In this document: positions 55,419-64,000 of the stretch, in pieces | How the letters are laid out: the number at the start of each line of letters is the position of its first letter | Numbering within the stretch: position 1 is the first letter of the stretch | Assembly (NCBI RefSeq): GCF_002234375.1 | Contig: NZ_NMQV01000003.1 | Location: 186,001 to 250,000 of the forward strand | From: Pseudomonas fluvialis | GTDB lineage: Bacteria > Pseudomonadota > Gammaproteobacteria > Pseudomonadales > Pseudomonadaceae | Direction: 5' to 3' | DNA: 64,000 nucleotides | Notes under the pieces: model-generated | The model's database searches: none | What the model was told of the DNA's origin: nothing | The model's input: the letters and a program-made list of their open reading frames with translations, nothing else | Translations under genes and position numbers: made by a program

Positions 55419-56957
55419 TTACAGCGCCATGCTGCTCTGGCTTTCCTGCGGCTCGGCGCGTGGTGGCATGTGCAGGGTTTCTATCAGCTGCTCGCCCTGA
55501 TGGCTTTCCAGGTGAATGTCGAAGCCCCACAAACGGTGCAGGTGCTTGAGTACCGCCTGGCTCGATTCGCCCAGCGGACGACGGTCATGCCGGCTATGCC
55601 GCAGGGTCAGCGAGCGATCGCCGCGGCGGTCGACACTCCAGATCTGCACGTTGGGTTCGCGGTTGCCCAGGTTGTACTGGGCGGCGAGGGTTTCGCGCAG
55701 GTGGCGATAGCCGCTGTCATCATGGATGGCACTGACCTGCAGACTGTCCTGCTGGTCATCGTCGAGCACGCTGAACAGGCGCAGATCACGCATGACCTTG
55801 GGTGACAGGTACTGCAGGATGAAACTCTCGTCCTTGAAGTTTTGCATGGCGAACTTGAGGGTGCTCAGCCAGTCGCTGCCGGCGATCTCGGGGAACCAGC
55901 GGCGATCTTCCTCGTTGGGCTGTTCGCAGATGCGGCGGATGTCGCGGTACATGGCAAAGCCCAGGGCATAGGGGTTGATGCCGCTGTACCAGGGGCTGTC
56001 GAAAGCGGGCTGGAGCACCACGCCGCTGTGGTACTGGAGGAACTCCAGCATGAAGCCGTCGCTGACCAGGCCTTCGTCATACAGGTCGTTGATCAGCGTG
56101 TAGTGCCAGAAGGTGGCCCAGCCTTCATTCATCACCTGAGTCTGGCGTTGCGGGTAGAAGTACTGCGCCAGCTTGCGCACGATGCGGATCACCTCGCGCT
56201 GCCAGGGTTCCAGCAGCGGTGCGTGCTTTTCCAGGAAGTACAGGATGTTTTCCTGAGGCTCGGCCGGCCAGCGCTGCGCCTGCTCCTCGTTGTGCCGCCC
56301 GCTCGCCTTGGGAATGGTGCGCCACAGGTCGTTGATCTGCCGCTGCAGGTGCTCTTCACGCTCGCTTTGCCGGCGCCGCTCTTCTTCGGCGGATATCGGG
56401 TAGGGTCGTTTGTAGCGGTCCACGCCGTAGTTCATCAGGGCGTGGCAGGAGTCCAGCAATTCCTCGACGGCATCGATGCCGTGGCGTTCCTCGCACTGGC
56501 TGATGTACTGCTTGGCGAATACCAGGTAGTCGATGATCGAGCTGGCATCGGTCCAGCTGCGGAACAGGTAGTTGCCCTTGAAGAAGCTGTTGTGGCCGTA
56601 GCAGGCATGGGCGATGACCAGCGCTTGCATGCACAGGGTATTTTCTTCCATCAGGTAGGCGATGCAGGGATCGGAGTTGATCACGATCTCGTAGGCCAGG
56701 CCCATCTGGCCGCGCTTGTAGCCCTTTTCCGTGGCGAGAAACTGCTTGCCGTAGGACCAGTGATGGTAGCCGATGGGCATGCCGACCGAGGCGTAGGCGT
56801 CCATCATCTGCTCGGCGCTGATGATCTCGATCTGGTTGGGGTAGATGTCCAGCGCATAGCGCTCGGCAAGGCGGGCGATTTCCTGGTCGTAGCGGCGGAT
56901 CAGCTCGAAGCTCCACTCCGAGTCCGTGGAAATGGGCTGGAGGCTGCGCGGGTTCAT
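55419..56957 (-). CDS. SpoVR family protein
   Basis: A 512-residue soluble SpoVR/YcgB protein: [97 protein letters not shown] and [16 protein letters not shown]. It is the third member of the prkA-yeaH-spoVR stress module; its ATG overlaps the yeaH stop by 4 bases. Molecular role not established; members affect cell-envelope remodelling in sporulators and nitrogen-stress responses elsewhere. Confidence 0.93.
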   Translation of the reverse strand: MNPRSLQPISTDSEWSFELIRRYDQEIARLAERYALDIYPNQIEIISAEQMMDAYASVGMPIGYHHWSYGKQFLATEKGYKRGQMGLAYEIVINSDPCIAYLMEENTLCMQALVIAHACYGHNSFFKGNYLFRSWTDASSIIDYLVFAKQYISQCEERHGIDAVEELLDSCHALMNYGVDRYKRPYPISAEEERRRQSEREEHLQRQINDLWRTIPKASGRHNEEQAQRWPAEPQENILYFLEKHAPLLEPWQREVIRIVRKLAQYFYPQRQTQVMNEGWATFWHYTLINDLYDEGLVSDGFMLEFLQYHSGVVLQPAFDSPWYSGINPYALGFAMYRDIRRICEQPNEEDRRWFPEIAGSDWLSTLKFAMQNFKDESFILQYLSPKVMRDLRLFSVLDDDQQDSLQVSAIHDDSGYRHLRETLAAQYNLGNREPNVQIWSVDRRGDRSLTLRHSRHDRRPLGESSQAVLKHLHRLWGFDIHLESHQGEQLIETLHMPPRAEPQESQSSMAL

Positions 56958-58225
56958 GCGTCGATCCTCCGCTGGAACAGTTCACGGAATACCGGGTAGA
57001 TGTCGGCTGCCGAGACGATCTGCTGCTGGGCGAAGCTGTCGGGGAACGCCGCCGCGACCTGCTGGTACTCGTCCCACAGCGCCTGGTGTTCACGCGGGGT
57101 GATTTCCACGTAGCTGAAGTACTGCATGCTGGGCATGATTTGCCGGAGAAGCAGGTCGCGGCAGAGCGGCGAGTCGTCGTTCCAGTTGTCGCCGTCGGAA
57201 GCCTGCGCGGCATACAGGTTCCATTCGTGCACCGGGTAGCGGGCCTGCATGATCTCCTGCATCAGCTTGAGTGCGCTGGAGACGATGGTGCCGCCGGTTT
57301 CCCGTGAGTAGAAAAACTCGTCCTCGTCGACTTCGCGGGCGCTGGTGTGATGGCGGATGAAGACCACCTCGATCTTGTCGTAGCTGCGCTTGAGGAACAG
57401 GTAGAGGAGGATGAAGAAGCGCTTGGCGATGTCCTTGGTGGCCTGGGTCATGGAGCCGGAAACATCCATCAGGCAGAACATCACGGCCTTGGAACTGGGG
57501 TTGGGCTGCTTGCTCAGCAGGTTGTACTTGAGATCGAAGGTGTCGAGAAACGGCACCTTGTCGATGCGCCGGCGCAAGGCGGCAATCTCTTCCTCCAGGC
57601 GGGCCAGGCTGGGCTGATCCGTGCTGCCTGCCTCACGCAGCGCGGCAAGCTCCGCCAGGGCTGCCTTGAGCCGGGCGCGGCTGCTGCCGGTGAGGGCGAT
57701 GCGCCGGGCATGCGCGGCGCGCAGCGAGCGGACGATGTTGATCCGCGAGGGATTGCCGTCGCTGCTGATGCCGGCACGTACCGTCTTGAAGGTGTCGCAG
57801 CCGCTGAGGTGGCGCTTGATCAGGTTAGGCAGGGCCAGTCCCTCGAACATGAAGTCGAGAAACTCGTCCTGGGTGATCTGGAAAACGAATTCGTCCAGGC
57901 CTTCGCCCTGGTTGCCAGCCTTGCCGCTGCCCTGTCCGGCACCGCCGCCCTTGGGGCGGGCGATGCGCTCGCCCTGGGTGAACTCGCGGTTACCAGGGTG
58001 CACACGATCCTGCCGACCACCCTGGCCGTGGTGCAGCACGGGTTCGTCGATATCGCGGCTGGGAATGCTGATCTGTTCGCCGTGCTCCATGTCGGTAATG
58101 GAGCGACGACTGACGGCTTCCTCGACGGCTTTCTTGATGTGCTCGCGGTAGCGGCGCAAAAAGCGCTGGCGGTTGACCGTGCTCTTGTTCTTGCCATTCA
58201 GGCGTCGATCGATCACGTGGCTCAT
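56954..58225 (-). CDS. YeaH/YhbH family protein (DUF444, VWA-like)
   Basis: A 423-residue DUF444 protein: [46 protein letters not shown], a Gly-rich middle, a von Willebrand A-like domain with the metal site [22 protein letters not shown], and [17 protein letters not shown]. Members work with the PrkA kinase. Same operon as prkA (93 bases upstream) and spoVR. Confidence 0.93.
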   Translation of the reverse strand: MSHVIDRRLNGKNKSTVNRQRFLRRYREHIKKAVEEAVSRRSITDMEHGEQISIPSRDIDEPVLHHGQGGRQDRVHPGNREFTQGERIARPKGGGAGQGSGKAGNQGEGLDEFVFQITQDEFLDFMFEGLALPNLIKRHLSGCDTFKTVRAGISSDGNPSRINIVRSLRAAHARRIALTGSSRARLKAALAELAALREAGSTDQPSLARLEEEIAALRRRIDKVPFLDTFDLKYNLLSKQPNPSSKAVMFCLMDVSGSMTQATKDIAKRFFILLYLFLKRSYDKIEVVFIRHHTSAREVDEDEFFYSRETGGTIVSSALKLMQEIMQARYPVHEWNLYAAQASDGDNWNDDSPLCRDLLLRQIMPSMQYFSYVEITPREHQALWDEYQQVAAAFPDSFAQQQIVSAADIYPVFRELFQRRIDA

Positions 58226-58237
58226 AGGCCCCTCCGG

Positions 58238-58304
58238 ACTACGGCCGGAGGCTGGCGGCTGGACGAGGCGTCGCGTGTTCGTCCAGCTTCCGGCCTCGGG
58301 CCTT
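58238..58304. repeat. Imperfect inverted repeat between prkA and yeaH
   Basis: GGCCGGAGGCTGGCGGCTGGACGA and TCGTCCAGCTTCCGGCCT-type arms (perfect core CTGGACGA/TCGTCCAG) surround GGCGTCGCGTGT. Probably a REP-like intergenic hairpin or an mRNA processing site. Confidence 0.5.
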
Positions 58305-58318
58305 GAGCGGCTTTTGGG

Positions 58319-60241
58319 TTACTGCGATTTGCGTACCCGCAGATACCACTCGGAGAGCAGGCGTACCTGCTTCTCGGTATAGCCGCGCTCGACCATACGG
58401 GTAACGAAGTCGTTGTGCTTCTTCTGGTCCTCCTTGCTGGCTTTGGCATTGAAGCTGATGACCGGCAGCAGGTCCTCGGTGTTGGAGAACATCTTCTTCT
58501 CGATCACCACGCGTAGCTTCTCGTAGGACAGCCAGCTGGGGTTCTTGCCGTTGTGGTTGGCCCGTGCACGCAGCACGAAGTTGACGATTTCGTTGCGGAA
58601 ATCCTTCGGGTTGCTGATGCCGGCAGGTTTCTCGATTTTCTCCAGCTCCTCGTTGAGGGCCATGCGGTTGAGGATCTCGCCGGTCTCCGGGTCGCGGTAT
58701 TCCTGGTCCTGAATCCAGAAGTCGGCGTACAGCACGTAGCGGTCGAAAATGTTCTGCCCGTACTCGCTGTAGGACTCCAGGTAGGCGGTCTGGATTTCCT
58801 TGCCGATGAACTCCACATAGCGCGGTGCCAGGTATTCCTTGAGGAAACGCAGGTAGCGCTCGCGGGTCTCTGCGGGGAACTGTTCCTGCTCGATCTGCTG
58901 TTCCAGCACATAGAGCAGGTGTACCGGGTTGGCGGCGATCTCGTGCGGGTCGAAGTTGAACACCTTGGAGAGGATCTTGAAGGCAAAGCGCGTCGACAGC
59001 CCGGTCATGCCCTCGTCGACGCCGGCGCTGTCGCGGTACTCCTGCAATGACTTGGCCTTGGGATCGATGTCCTTGAGGTTCTCGCCGTCATACACGCGCA
59101 TCTTGGAGAACAGGTTGGAGTTTTCCGGCTCCTTGAGACGCGACAGCACGGAGAACTGCGCGAGCAGTTTGAGGGTGTCCGGTGCGCAGTGGGCATGGGC
59201 CAGCGAGCTGTTGGCCAGCAGTTTGTCGTAGATGCGGATTTCATCGCTGACCCGCAGGCAGTAGGGCACCTTGACGATGTAGATGCGGTCGATGAACGCC
59301 TCGTTGTTCTTGTTGTTGCGGAAACTGTGCCATTCCGACTCGTTGGAGTGAGCCAGCAGGATGCCGGAGAACGGCAGGGCGCCAAGTCCCTCGGTGCTGT
59401 TGTAGTTGCCCTCCTGGGTGGCGGTGAGCAGCGGGTGCAACACCTTGATGGGTGCCTTGAACATCTCGACGAACTCCATCAGGCCCTGATTGGCCCGGCA
59501 CAGCGCGCCGGAGTAGCTGTAGGCATCGGCGTCGTTCTGCGGGTACTCCTCCAGCTTGCGGATATCCACCTTGCCGACCAGTGCAGAGATGTCCTGGTTG
59601 TTCTCGTCGCCCGGCTCGGTCTTGGCCACGGCAATCTGGTTGAGTATCGACGGGTACAGCTTGACCACGCGAAAGCGGCTGATGTCGCCGCCGAATTCGT
59701 TGAGGCGCTTGGTGGCCCAGGGCGACATGATGGTGTTCAGGTAGCGCTGGGGAATGCCGTATTCCTGTTCGAGAATCTCGCCGTCTTCGCGTGCATTGAA
59801 CAGGCCCAGTGGTGACTCGAACACCGGCGAGCCCTGTATGGCGTAGAAGGGCACGCGTTCGATGAGTTGTTTGAGCTTTTCCGCCAGGGAGGATTTTCCG
59901 CCGCCCACCGGGCCGAGCAGGTAGAGGATTTGTTTCTTCTCCTCAAGGCCCTGCGCGGCATGTCGAAAGAAGGCAACGATCTGGTCGATGCACTCTTCCA
60001 TGCCGTGGAAGTCGGCGAAGGCCGGATAACGGCGAATCACCTTGTTGGCAAAGATCCGCGAGAGTCGCGGGTCCTGGGCGGTTTCCACCAGTTGCGCTTC
60101 GCCGATCGCCAGCAGCATGCGCTCGGCCGCACTGGCATAGGCGCTGGGGTCCTGGCGGCACAGTTCCAGGTACTCCTGCAGGGAGTACTCCTCCTGACGC
60201 GTGGCTTCGAAGCGTTGTTGGAAGTGGCTGAAGATGTTCAT
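58319..60241 (-). CDS. PrkA serine protein kinase
   Basis: A 640-residue AAA+/kinase protein: MNIFSHFQQRFEATRQEEYSLQEYLELCR, AAA Walker A YLLGPVGGGKSSLAEKLK near residue 105, EGNYNSTEGLGALPFSGILLAHSNESEW, and the C-terminal PrkA kinase domain. Length and sequence match YeaG. First gene of the prkA-yeaH-spoVR operon, which in E. coli responds to nitrogen starvation and stationary phase; that regulation is inferred. The 179-base gap upstream shows no gene. Confidence 0.95.
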   Translation of the reverse strand: MNIFSHFQQRFEATRQEEYSLQEYLELCRQDPSAYASAAERMLLAIGEAQLVETAQDPRLSRIFANKVIRRYPAFADFHGMEECIDQIVAFFRHAAQGLEEKKQILYLLGPVGGGKSSLAEKLKQLIERVPFYAIQGSPVFESPLGLFNAREDGEILEQEYGIPQRYLNTIMSPWATKRLNEFGGDISRFRVVKLYPSILNQIAVAKTEPGDENNQDISALVGKVDIRKLEEYPQNDADAYSYSGALCRANQGLMEFVEMFKAPIKVLHPLLTATQEGNYNSTEGLGALPFSGILLAHSNESEWHSFRNNKNNEAFIDRIYIVKVPYCLRVSDEIRIYDKLLANSSLAHAHCAPDTLKLLAQFSVLSRLKEPENSNLFSKMRVYDGENLKDIDPKAKSLQEYRDSAGVDEGMTGLSTRFAFKILSKVFNFDPHEIAANPVHLLYVLEQQIEQEQFPAETRERYLRFLKEYLAPRYVEFIGKEIQTAYLESYSEYGQNIFDRYVLYADFWIQDQEYRDPETGEILNRMALNEELEKIEKPAGISNPKDFRNEIVNFVLRARANHNGKNPSWLSYEKLRVVIEKKMFSNTEDLLPVISFNAKASKEDQKKHNDFVTRMVERGYTEKQVRLLSEWYLRVRKSQ

Positions 60242-60420
60242 GGCGGCACCTCGCTCGCAACCGGGGCGCAAGGCTCAGGCCGGAGGAGGCCACGTCTGGG
60301 CGTGGCTGGTGCAAGTCCCCCCGGTCGGCTCTCGCGGTGATGGATAGCCTTGAGGGAAAGGATAGTTGGCTTTTGCCAGGCTGCCGCTTGTGCGGTGTAA
60401 GCAAAAGCGTCAAGCGCGGG

Positions 60421-60750
60421 TCAGTCGGGACTGCCCTGTGCGACGTGCTCGGGGTAGCACTGCCGCCACAGTTCAAAGCCGCCATCCAGGCTGTATACCT
60501 CGGCAAAGCCCTGGTGCGCCAGGTAGGCCGCCGCGCCCTGACTGGAATTGCCGTGGTAGCAGACCACCACCAGCGGCTGCTCGAAGTCGGCCTGGGCGAT
60601 AAAGTCGGCCAGCGAGTGGTTATCCAGGTGCAGGGCGCCGCAGATATGCCCCTGAGCAAAACTCTGCGGGTCACGGATATCCACCAGGACTGCCTGGCGT
60701 TCACGCAGGGTTTGCGCTTGCTGGGGAGAGATGCGTTGGAAATCGCTCAT
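60421..60750 (-). CDS. glpE: Thiosulfate sulfurtransferase GlpE
   Basis: A 109-residue single-domain rhodanese: [39 protein letters not shown] and the active-site loop [16 protein letters not shown] with nucleophile Cys 64. Its ATG overlaps the apaH stop (ATGA). It transfers sulfur from thiosulfate to cyanide or thiol acceptors. Confidence 0.93.
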   Translation of the reverse strand: MSDFQRISPQQAQTLRERQAVLVDIRDPQSFAQGHICGALHLDNHSLADFIAQADFEQPLVVVCYHGNSSQGAAAYLAHQGFAEVYSLDGGFELWRQCYPEHVAQGSPD

Positions 60751-61598
60751 GCCGGGGTCTCGCTCTCGGGTTTGCAGTCGCAGTGCCAGCGTTGGCTGCT
60801 GTCGACATCCATCAGGGTCATCTGTCCGCCCCATACGCAGCCGCTGTCCAGGGCGTAGACATTGGGTTCGTCGCACTGGCCTTCGAGAGCCGCCCAGTGG
60901 CCGAAGAGAATACGTACGCCGCGCGCCTTGCGTCCGGGGTGCTTGAACCACGGCGCGTAGCCGCTGGGGGCGGTTTCCAGGCCTTCCTTGCTTTTCAGCT
61001 CCAGCGTGCCATCGGCGCGGCAAAAGCGCATGCGCGTGAAATAGTTGGTTATCACCCGTAGGCGGGCGACGCCTTTTAGCTCGCCATGCCAGCGTGCGGG
61101 CTCGTTGCCGTACATGCCGTCGAGGAACAGCGGTAGCCGCGCGTCGTCGCGCAGCGCCTGCTCGACTTCGCTGGCGCGGCGCAGCGCCTTGCGGATGCCC
61201 CATTGCGGAGGGATGCCGGCATGCACCAGTGCGGTATTGCGCGCTTCGTCAAAGTGCAATAGGGGTTGCTGGCGCAGCCAGTCGAGCAGTTCCGCGGCGT
61301 CGGGGGCTGTGAGGATTTCGCGCAGGGTGTCGCCGCGCTTGAGACGTTCGATATTGTGCGCCACGGCCAGTAGGTGTAGGTCATGATTGCCCAGCACGCA
61401 GACCAGCGCGTGGCGCATGGCAAACAGGAAGCGCAGGGTTTCCAGGGATTGCGGGCCACGGTTGACCAGATCGCCGACCAGCCATAGACGATCCACTGCG
61501 GGGTCGAAGGCCACGCGCTGCAGCAGGCATTGCAGCGGCTTCAGGCAGCCCTGCAGGTCGCCCACGGCAAACGTGCGTGCGCTCGGCGGCGTGTTCAA
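60747..61598 (-). CDS. apaH: Symmetrical bis(5'-nucleosyl)-tetraphosphatase
   Basis: A 283-residue metallophosphatase that splits Ap4A into two ADP. Metal-site motifs [41 protein letters not shown] and [11 protein letters not shown]. The likely start is TTG at 61598, which overlaps the apaG stop (TTGA) with GGAG seven bases before it; there is no ATG near the conserved beginning. Confidence 0.93.
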   Translation of the reverse strand: MNTPPSARTFAVGDLQGCLKPLQCLLQRVAFDPAVDRLWLVGDLVNRGPQSLETLRFLFAMRHALVCVLGNHDLHLLAVAHNIERLKRGDTLREILTAPDAAELLDWLRQQPLLHFDEARNTALVHAGIPPQWGIRKALRRASEVEQALRDDARLPLFLDGMYGNEPARWHGELKGVARLRVITNYFTRMRFCRADGTLELKSKEGLETAPSGYAPWFKHPGRKARGVRILFGHWAALEGQCDEPNVYALDSGCVWGGQMTLMDVDSSQRWHCDCKPESETPA

Positions 61599-61975
61599 TG
61601 CAGGGCTCCGGGCACGGCCAGGCGGAACGGCGCAATGGGCGCATCGAAGGCGTGGCCGTCGCTGGCCTGCATCTGGTAGCTGCCCTGCATGATACCTACG
61701 GCGGTTGTCAGCAGCGTGCCACTGCTGTAGTCGAAGTGCTCGCCGGGTGCCAGCAGAGGTTGCTGACCCACCACGCCGGCGCCGCGCACTTCCTGAACGT
61801 CGCCGTTGCCATCGGTGATCAGCCAATGGCGGCTGAGCAACTGGGCGGGCAGCTCACCCTGGTTGTGGATGCGGATATGGTAGGCGAAGGCGTAACGCTG
61901 CTGCTCAGGCTGCGATTGTTCGGCGAGGTATTCGCTGCGAACGCTGACCACGATCTGGTAAGGCGATTGACTCAT
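61595..61975 (-). CDS. apaG: ApaG protein
   Basis: A 126-residue ApaG (DUF525) beta-sandwich protein: [73 protein letters not shown] and MQGSYQM. Usual length. It lies between rsmA and apaH in the conserved cluster. The biochemical function is not known. Confidence 0.95.
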   Translation of the reverse strand: MSQSPYQIVVSVRSEYLAEQSQPEQQRYAFAYHIRIHNQGELPAQLLSRHWLITDGNGDVQEVRGAGVVGQQPLLAPGEHFDYSSGTLLTTAVGIMQGSYQMQASDGHAFDAPIAPFRLAVPGALH

Positions 61976-61988
61976 GGCTGTCTCGCTG

Positions 61989-62789
61989 TCAGGCCGGCGA
62001 TTGCGGCTGCAGGGCCAGTTGGTCGGCCAGGCGTACGAAAGCCGCCAGGTCGAGTTGCTCGGGACGCAGGCTGCCATCAACCCCGGCAGCGGCAATCGCC
62101 TCGCTGTCGAGTAGGCCCTTGAGGGTATTGCGCAAGGTCTTGCGCCGCTGGTTGAAGGCCTCGCGAACCACGCGCTCGAGCAGACGATGATCACGTGCCG
62201 GGTGCGGCAGCTGTGCATGCGGGACCAGGCGAACAATCGCCGAGTCGACCTTGGGCGCCGGGTTGAAGGCGCCCGGACCGACATTGAACAGGTATTCAAC
62301 CCGGCAGTGGTATTGCACCATGATCGACAGGCGTCCCCAGTCGCCGCTGCCCGGCTCGGCGGCCAGTCGCTCAACCACTTCCTTCTGCAGCATGAAGTGC
62401 ATGTCGCGAATCAGCGCGGCATTGTCCAGCAGGTGGAAGATCAGCGGTGTGGAGATGTTGTAGGGCAGGTTGCCGACTACCCGCAGGCTGCCAGGCGCGG
62501 CCTGCAGACGGGCGAAGTCGAACTTCAGCGCATCGCCCTGGTTGAGGCGAAAGCGCGGATTGTCGCCAAAGCGAGCTTGCAGGATGGGGATCAGGTCAAG
62601 GTCGAGCTCGATCACGTCGAGTTGCGCACCACTGGCCAACAGGCCTTCGGTCAGGGCGCCCTGGCCCGGGCCGATCTCCAGCAGGCGGTCGTCTTCACGG
62701 GCATGAATGGCGCGCAGGATGCGGTGGATGACGCCGGCATCATGCAGGAAGTTCTGGCCAAAGCGTTTGCGCGCGCGGTGTTGGTGCAT
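61989..62789 (-). CDS. rsmA: 16S rRNA dimethyltransferase RsmA (KsgA)
   Basis: A 266-residue methyltransferase adding two methyl groups to each of A1518 and A1519 of 16S r[28 protein letters not shown], motif [29 protein letters not shown] and [14 protein letters not shown]. Start at ATG 62789; the extended frame upstream enters intergenic repeat DNA. (The symbol rsmA here is the rRNA enzyme, also called ksgA, not the RNA-binding regulator.). Confidence 0.96.
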   Translation of the reverse strand: MHQHRARKRFGQNFLHDAGVIHRILRAIHAREDDRLLEIGPGQGALTEGLLASGAQLDVIELDLDLIPILQARFGDNPRFRLNQGDALKFDFARLQAAPGSLRVVGNLPYNISTPLIFHLLDNAALIRDMHFMLQKEVVERLAAEPGSGDWGRLSIMVQYHCRVEYLFNVGPGAFNPAPKVDSAIVRLVPHAQLPHPARDHRLLERVVREAFNQRRKTLRNTLKGLLDSEAIAAAGVDGSLRPEQLDLAAFVRLADQLALQPQSPA

Positions 62790-62797
62790 AAGAACAG

Positions 62798-62870
62798 CTC
62801 CAAGCCTCAAGCTGCAAGCGTCAAGCAAGCGCCGAGAGCGGTGAGGCAAAGCGCGTAGTTTAACAGCGAA
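62798..62870. repeat. AAGCCTCAAGC-type leader repeat, copy 1
   Basis: CCAAGCCTCAAGCTGCAAGCG followed by a GAGGCAAAGCGC segment, just upstream of rsmA. A related copy lies at 63943-63984 upstream of pdxA. Such AAGC-rich short repeats are common between Pseudomonas genes. Confidence 0.5.
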
Positions 62871-62948
62871 AGAGCTGGTGGCTGTAGGCACGCGCATTGC
62901 TGGTGAAGATTTGGCCTTATGGCTCGGCTAGTTGAGCGTTGCTTGCCG

Positions 62949-63938
62949 CTAGCGGCCTGAGGCTGCGGCCATCTGATAAGCGGTTTCCAGGGCGACCTGC
63001 AGGCTGCCGCAGTCGATACGCCCGCTGCCCGCCAGGTCCAGTGCCGTGCCATGGTCAACCGAGGTGCGGATGATCGGCAGGCCCAGGGTGACATTCACCG
63101 CCGCGCCGAAACCCTTGTACTTGAGTACCGGCAGGCCTTGGTCGTGGTACATGGCCAGTACCGCATCGGCCTGTTCCAGATGCTTGGGGGTGAACAGGGT
63201 ATCGGCTGGCAACGGACCGATCAGCTGCATGCCTTCGCCGCGCAGTTGCTCAAGCGCCGGCGCGATGATGTCGATTTCCTCGCGGCCCAGGTGGCCACCT
63301 TCGCCAGCATGTGGGTTGAGGCCGCAGACCAGGATGCGCGGTTGGGCGATGCCGAATTTGCTGTGCAGGTCGGCATGCAGGATGCGTGTGACCCGCTGCA
63401 GGCGCTCGCCGGTGATGGCATCGGCTACCTCGCGCAGGGGCAGGTGAGTAGTGACCAGCGCGACGCGCAAGCCGCGGGTGGCCAGCATCATCACCACCTG
63501 CTCGGTATGCGTCAGTTCGGCGAGGAGCTCGGTATGCCCGGAGAAGGGAATGCCTGCTTCGTTGATCACGCCCTTGTGTACCGGGGCGGTGATCATCCCG
63601 GCAAACAGACCGTCCAGGCAGCCCTGGCCAGCGCGCTGCAGAGTATTCAGTACATAAGACGCATTGGCTGGATTCAGTTGTCCGGCCACGGCGGGCTCGG
63701 CCAGCGGGGTGTCCCAGACATACAGCTGGCCGGCAGCAGCCGGCTGTTGCGGCAGTGCCTGCGGGTCGACCTCATGCAGTTCGATGGTCAGACCCAGCTG
63801 TGCAGCGCGATTGGCCAGCAGGGCGCGGCTGGCAACGGCCACCAGGACATGGGGTTGTGCCTGACGGCTGAGCAGCAGACACAGGTCGGGACCGATACCG
63901 GCAGGCTCGCCGGGGGTCAGGGCGAAAGGGCGGGGCAT
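62949..63938 (-). CDS. pdxA: 4-hydroxythreonine-4-phosphate dehydrogenase
   Basis: A 329-residue enzyme of pyridoxal phosphate synthesis. [72 protein letters not shown] and [16 protein letters not shown] are complete. ATG 63938 is the conserved start. Upstream of rsmA in the usual order. Confidence 0.96.
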   Translation of the reverse strand: MPRPFALTPGEPAGIGPDLCLLLSRQAQPHVLVAVASRALLANRAAQLGLTIELHEVDPQALPQQPAAAGQLYVWDTPLAEPAVAGQLNPANASYVLNTLQRAGQGCLDGLFAGMITAPVHKGVINEAGIPFSGHTELLAELTHTEQVVMMLATRGLRVALVTTHLPLREVADAITGERLQRVTRILHADLHSKFGIAQPRILVCGLNPHAGEGGHLGREEIDIIAPALEQLRGEGMQLIGPLPADTLFTPKHLEQADAVLAMYHDQGLPVLKYKGFGAAVNVTLGLPIIRTSVDHGTALDLAGSGRIDCGSLQVALETAYQMAAASGR

Positions 63939-63942
63939 AGCT

Positions 63943-63984
63943 TCAAGCCTCAAGCGGCAAATCACAAGCGGTAGGCAAAGCGCA
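63943..63984. repeat. AAGCCTCAAGC-type leader repeat, copy 2
   Basis: TTCAAGCCTCAAGCGGCAA then GGTAGGCAAAGCGCAAAA, similar to 62800-62870. It is the only thing I see between pdxA and the right edge of the window. Confidence 0.45.
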
Positions 63985-64000
63985 AAAAGCCGGACAGTGC

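Overview
The window is a piece of a Pseudomonas chromosome (genus clear, species not determined). The backbone has the gene order familiar from Pseudomonas: glcB, a GNAT gene, a GcvR-like gene, rarD, comF, bioBFHCD and paired acyl-CoA dehydrogenases on the left; rpoD-dnaG-rpsU, tsaD, plsY, folB-folK, cca, spoVR-yeaH-prkA, glpE-apaH-apaG-rsmA-pdxA on the right. Base composition is GC-rich with Pseudomonas-like codon use outside the island.

Left backbone (1-21.4 kb). Notable parts are a nirK-nirV denitrification pair, the complete biotin operon bioBFHCD divergent from comF, two tandem fadE-type acyl-CoA dehydrogenases each with a clear terminator, a periplasmic endonuclease I, an unannotated Rsm-type regulatory RNA preceded by a GacA-type palindrome, a chemoreceptor pair, and a radical-SAM DNA repair pair behind a near-consensus LexA box.

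Scar zone (21.4-23.86 kb). It holds a diguanylate cyclase gene with an in-frame TGA, a decayed fragment of a CoiA-like gene, two small unknown genes and a frameshifted fragment of a membrane-protein gene. The two fragments are degenerate copies of a divergent gene pair found intact inside the island, in the same order and orientation. A degenerate copy of the tRNA 3' end plus its terminator lies at about 21.41-21.45 kb. This suggests an older, decayed island at the same tRNA.

Genomic island (23.86-47.02 kb). It is bounded by 57-bp direct repeats (attL 23863-23919, attR 46964-47020) covering the 3' part of a CAU-anticodon tRNA, with a tyrosine integrase beside the tRNA and three helically phased GTAC sites at each end. 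Cargo: an ABC-three-component (ABC-3C) conflict system with a PD-(D/E)XK effector and its own XRE regulator; a NERD/zinc-finger protein; toxin-antitoxin debris; a Fic protein; an MmeI-like single-chain restriction-modification enzyme; a divergent CoiA-like nuclease/membrane protein pair; a 1.3-kb non-coding stretch of long direct repeats carrying promoter-like units; an interrupted secreted-protein gene; an IS21-family insertion; and a replication module with a TrfA-like initiator whose 3' coding end contains 22-bp-phased iterons and a DnaA box. No conjugation genes or relaxase were seen, so the element looks like an integrating replicon that carries defence cargo.

Right backbone (47.0-64 kb) is ordinary housekeeping: the rpsU-dnaG-rpoD macromolecular synthesis operon, folate and phospholipid genes, tRNA CCA addition, the PrkA/YeaH/SpoVR stress module, and the pdxA-rsmA-apaG-apaH-glpE cluster.
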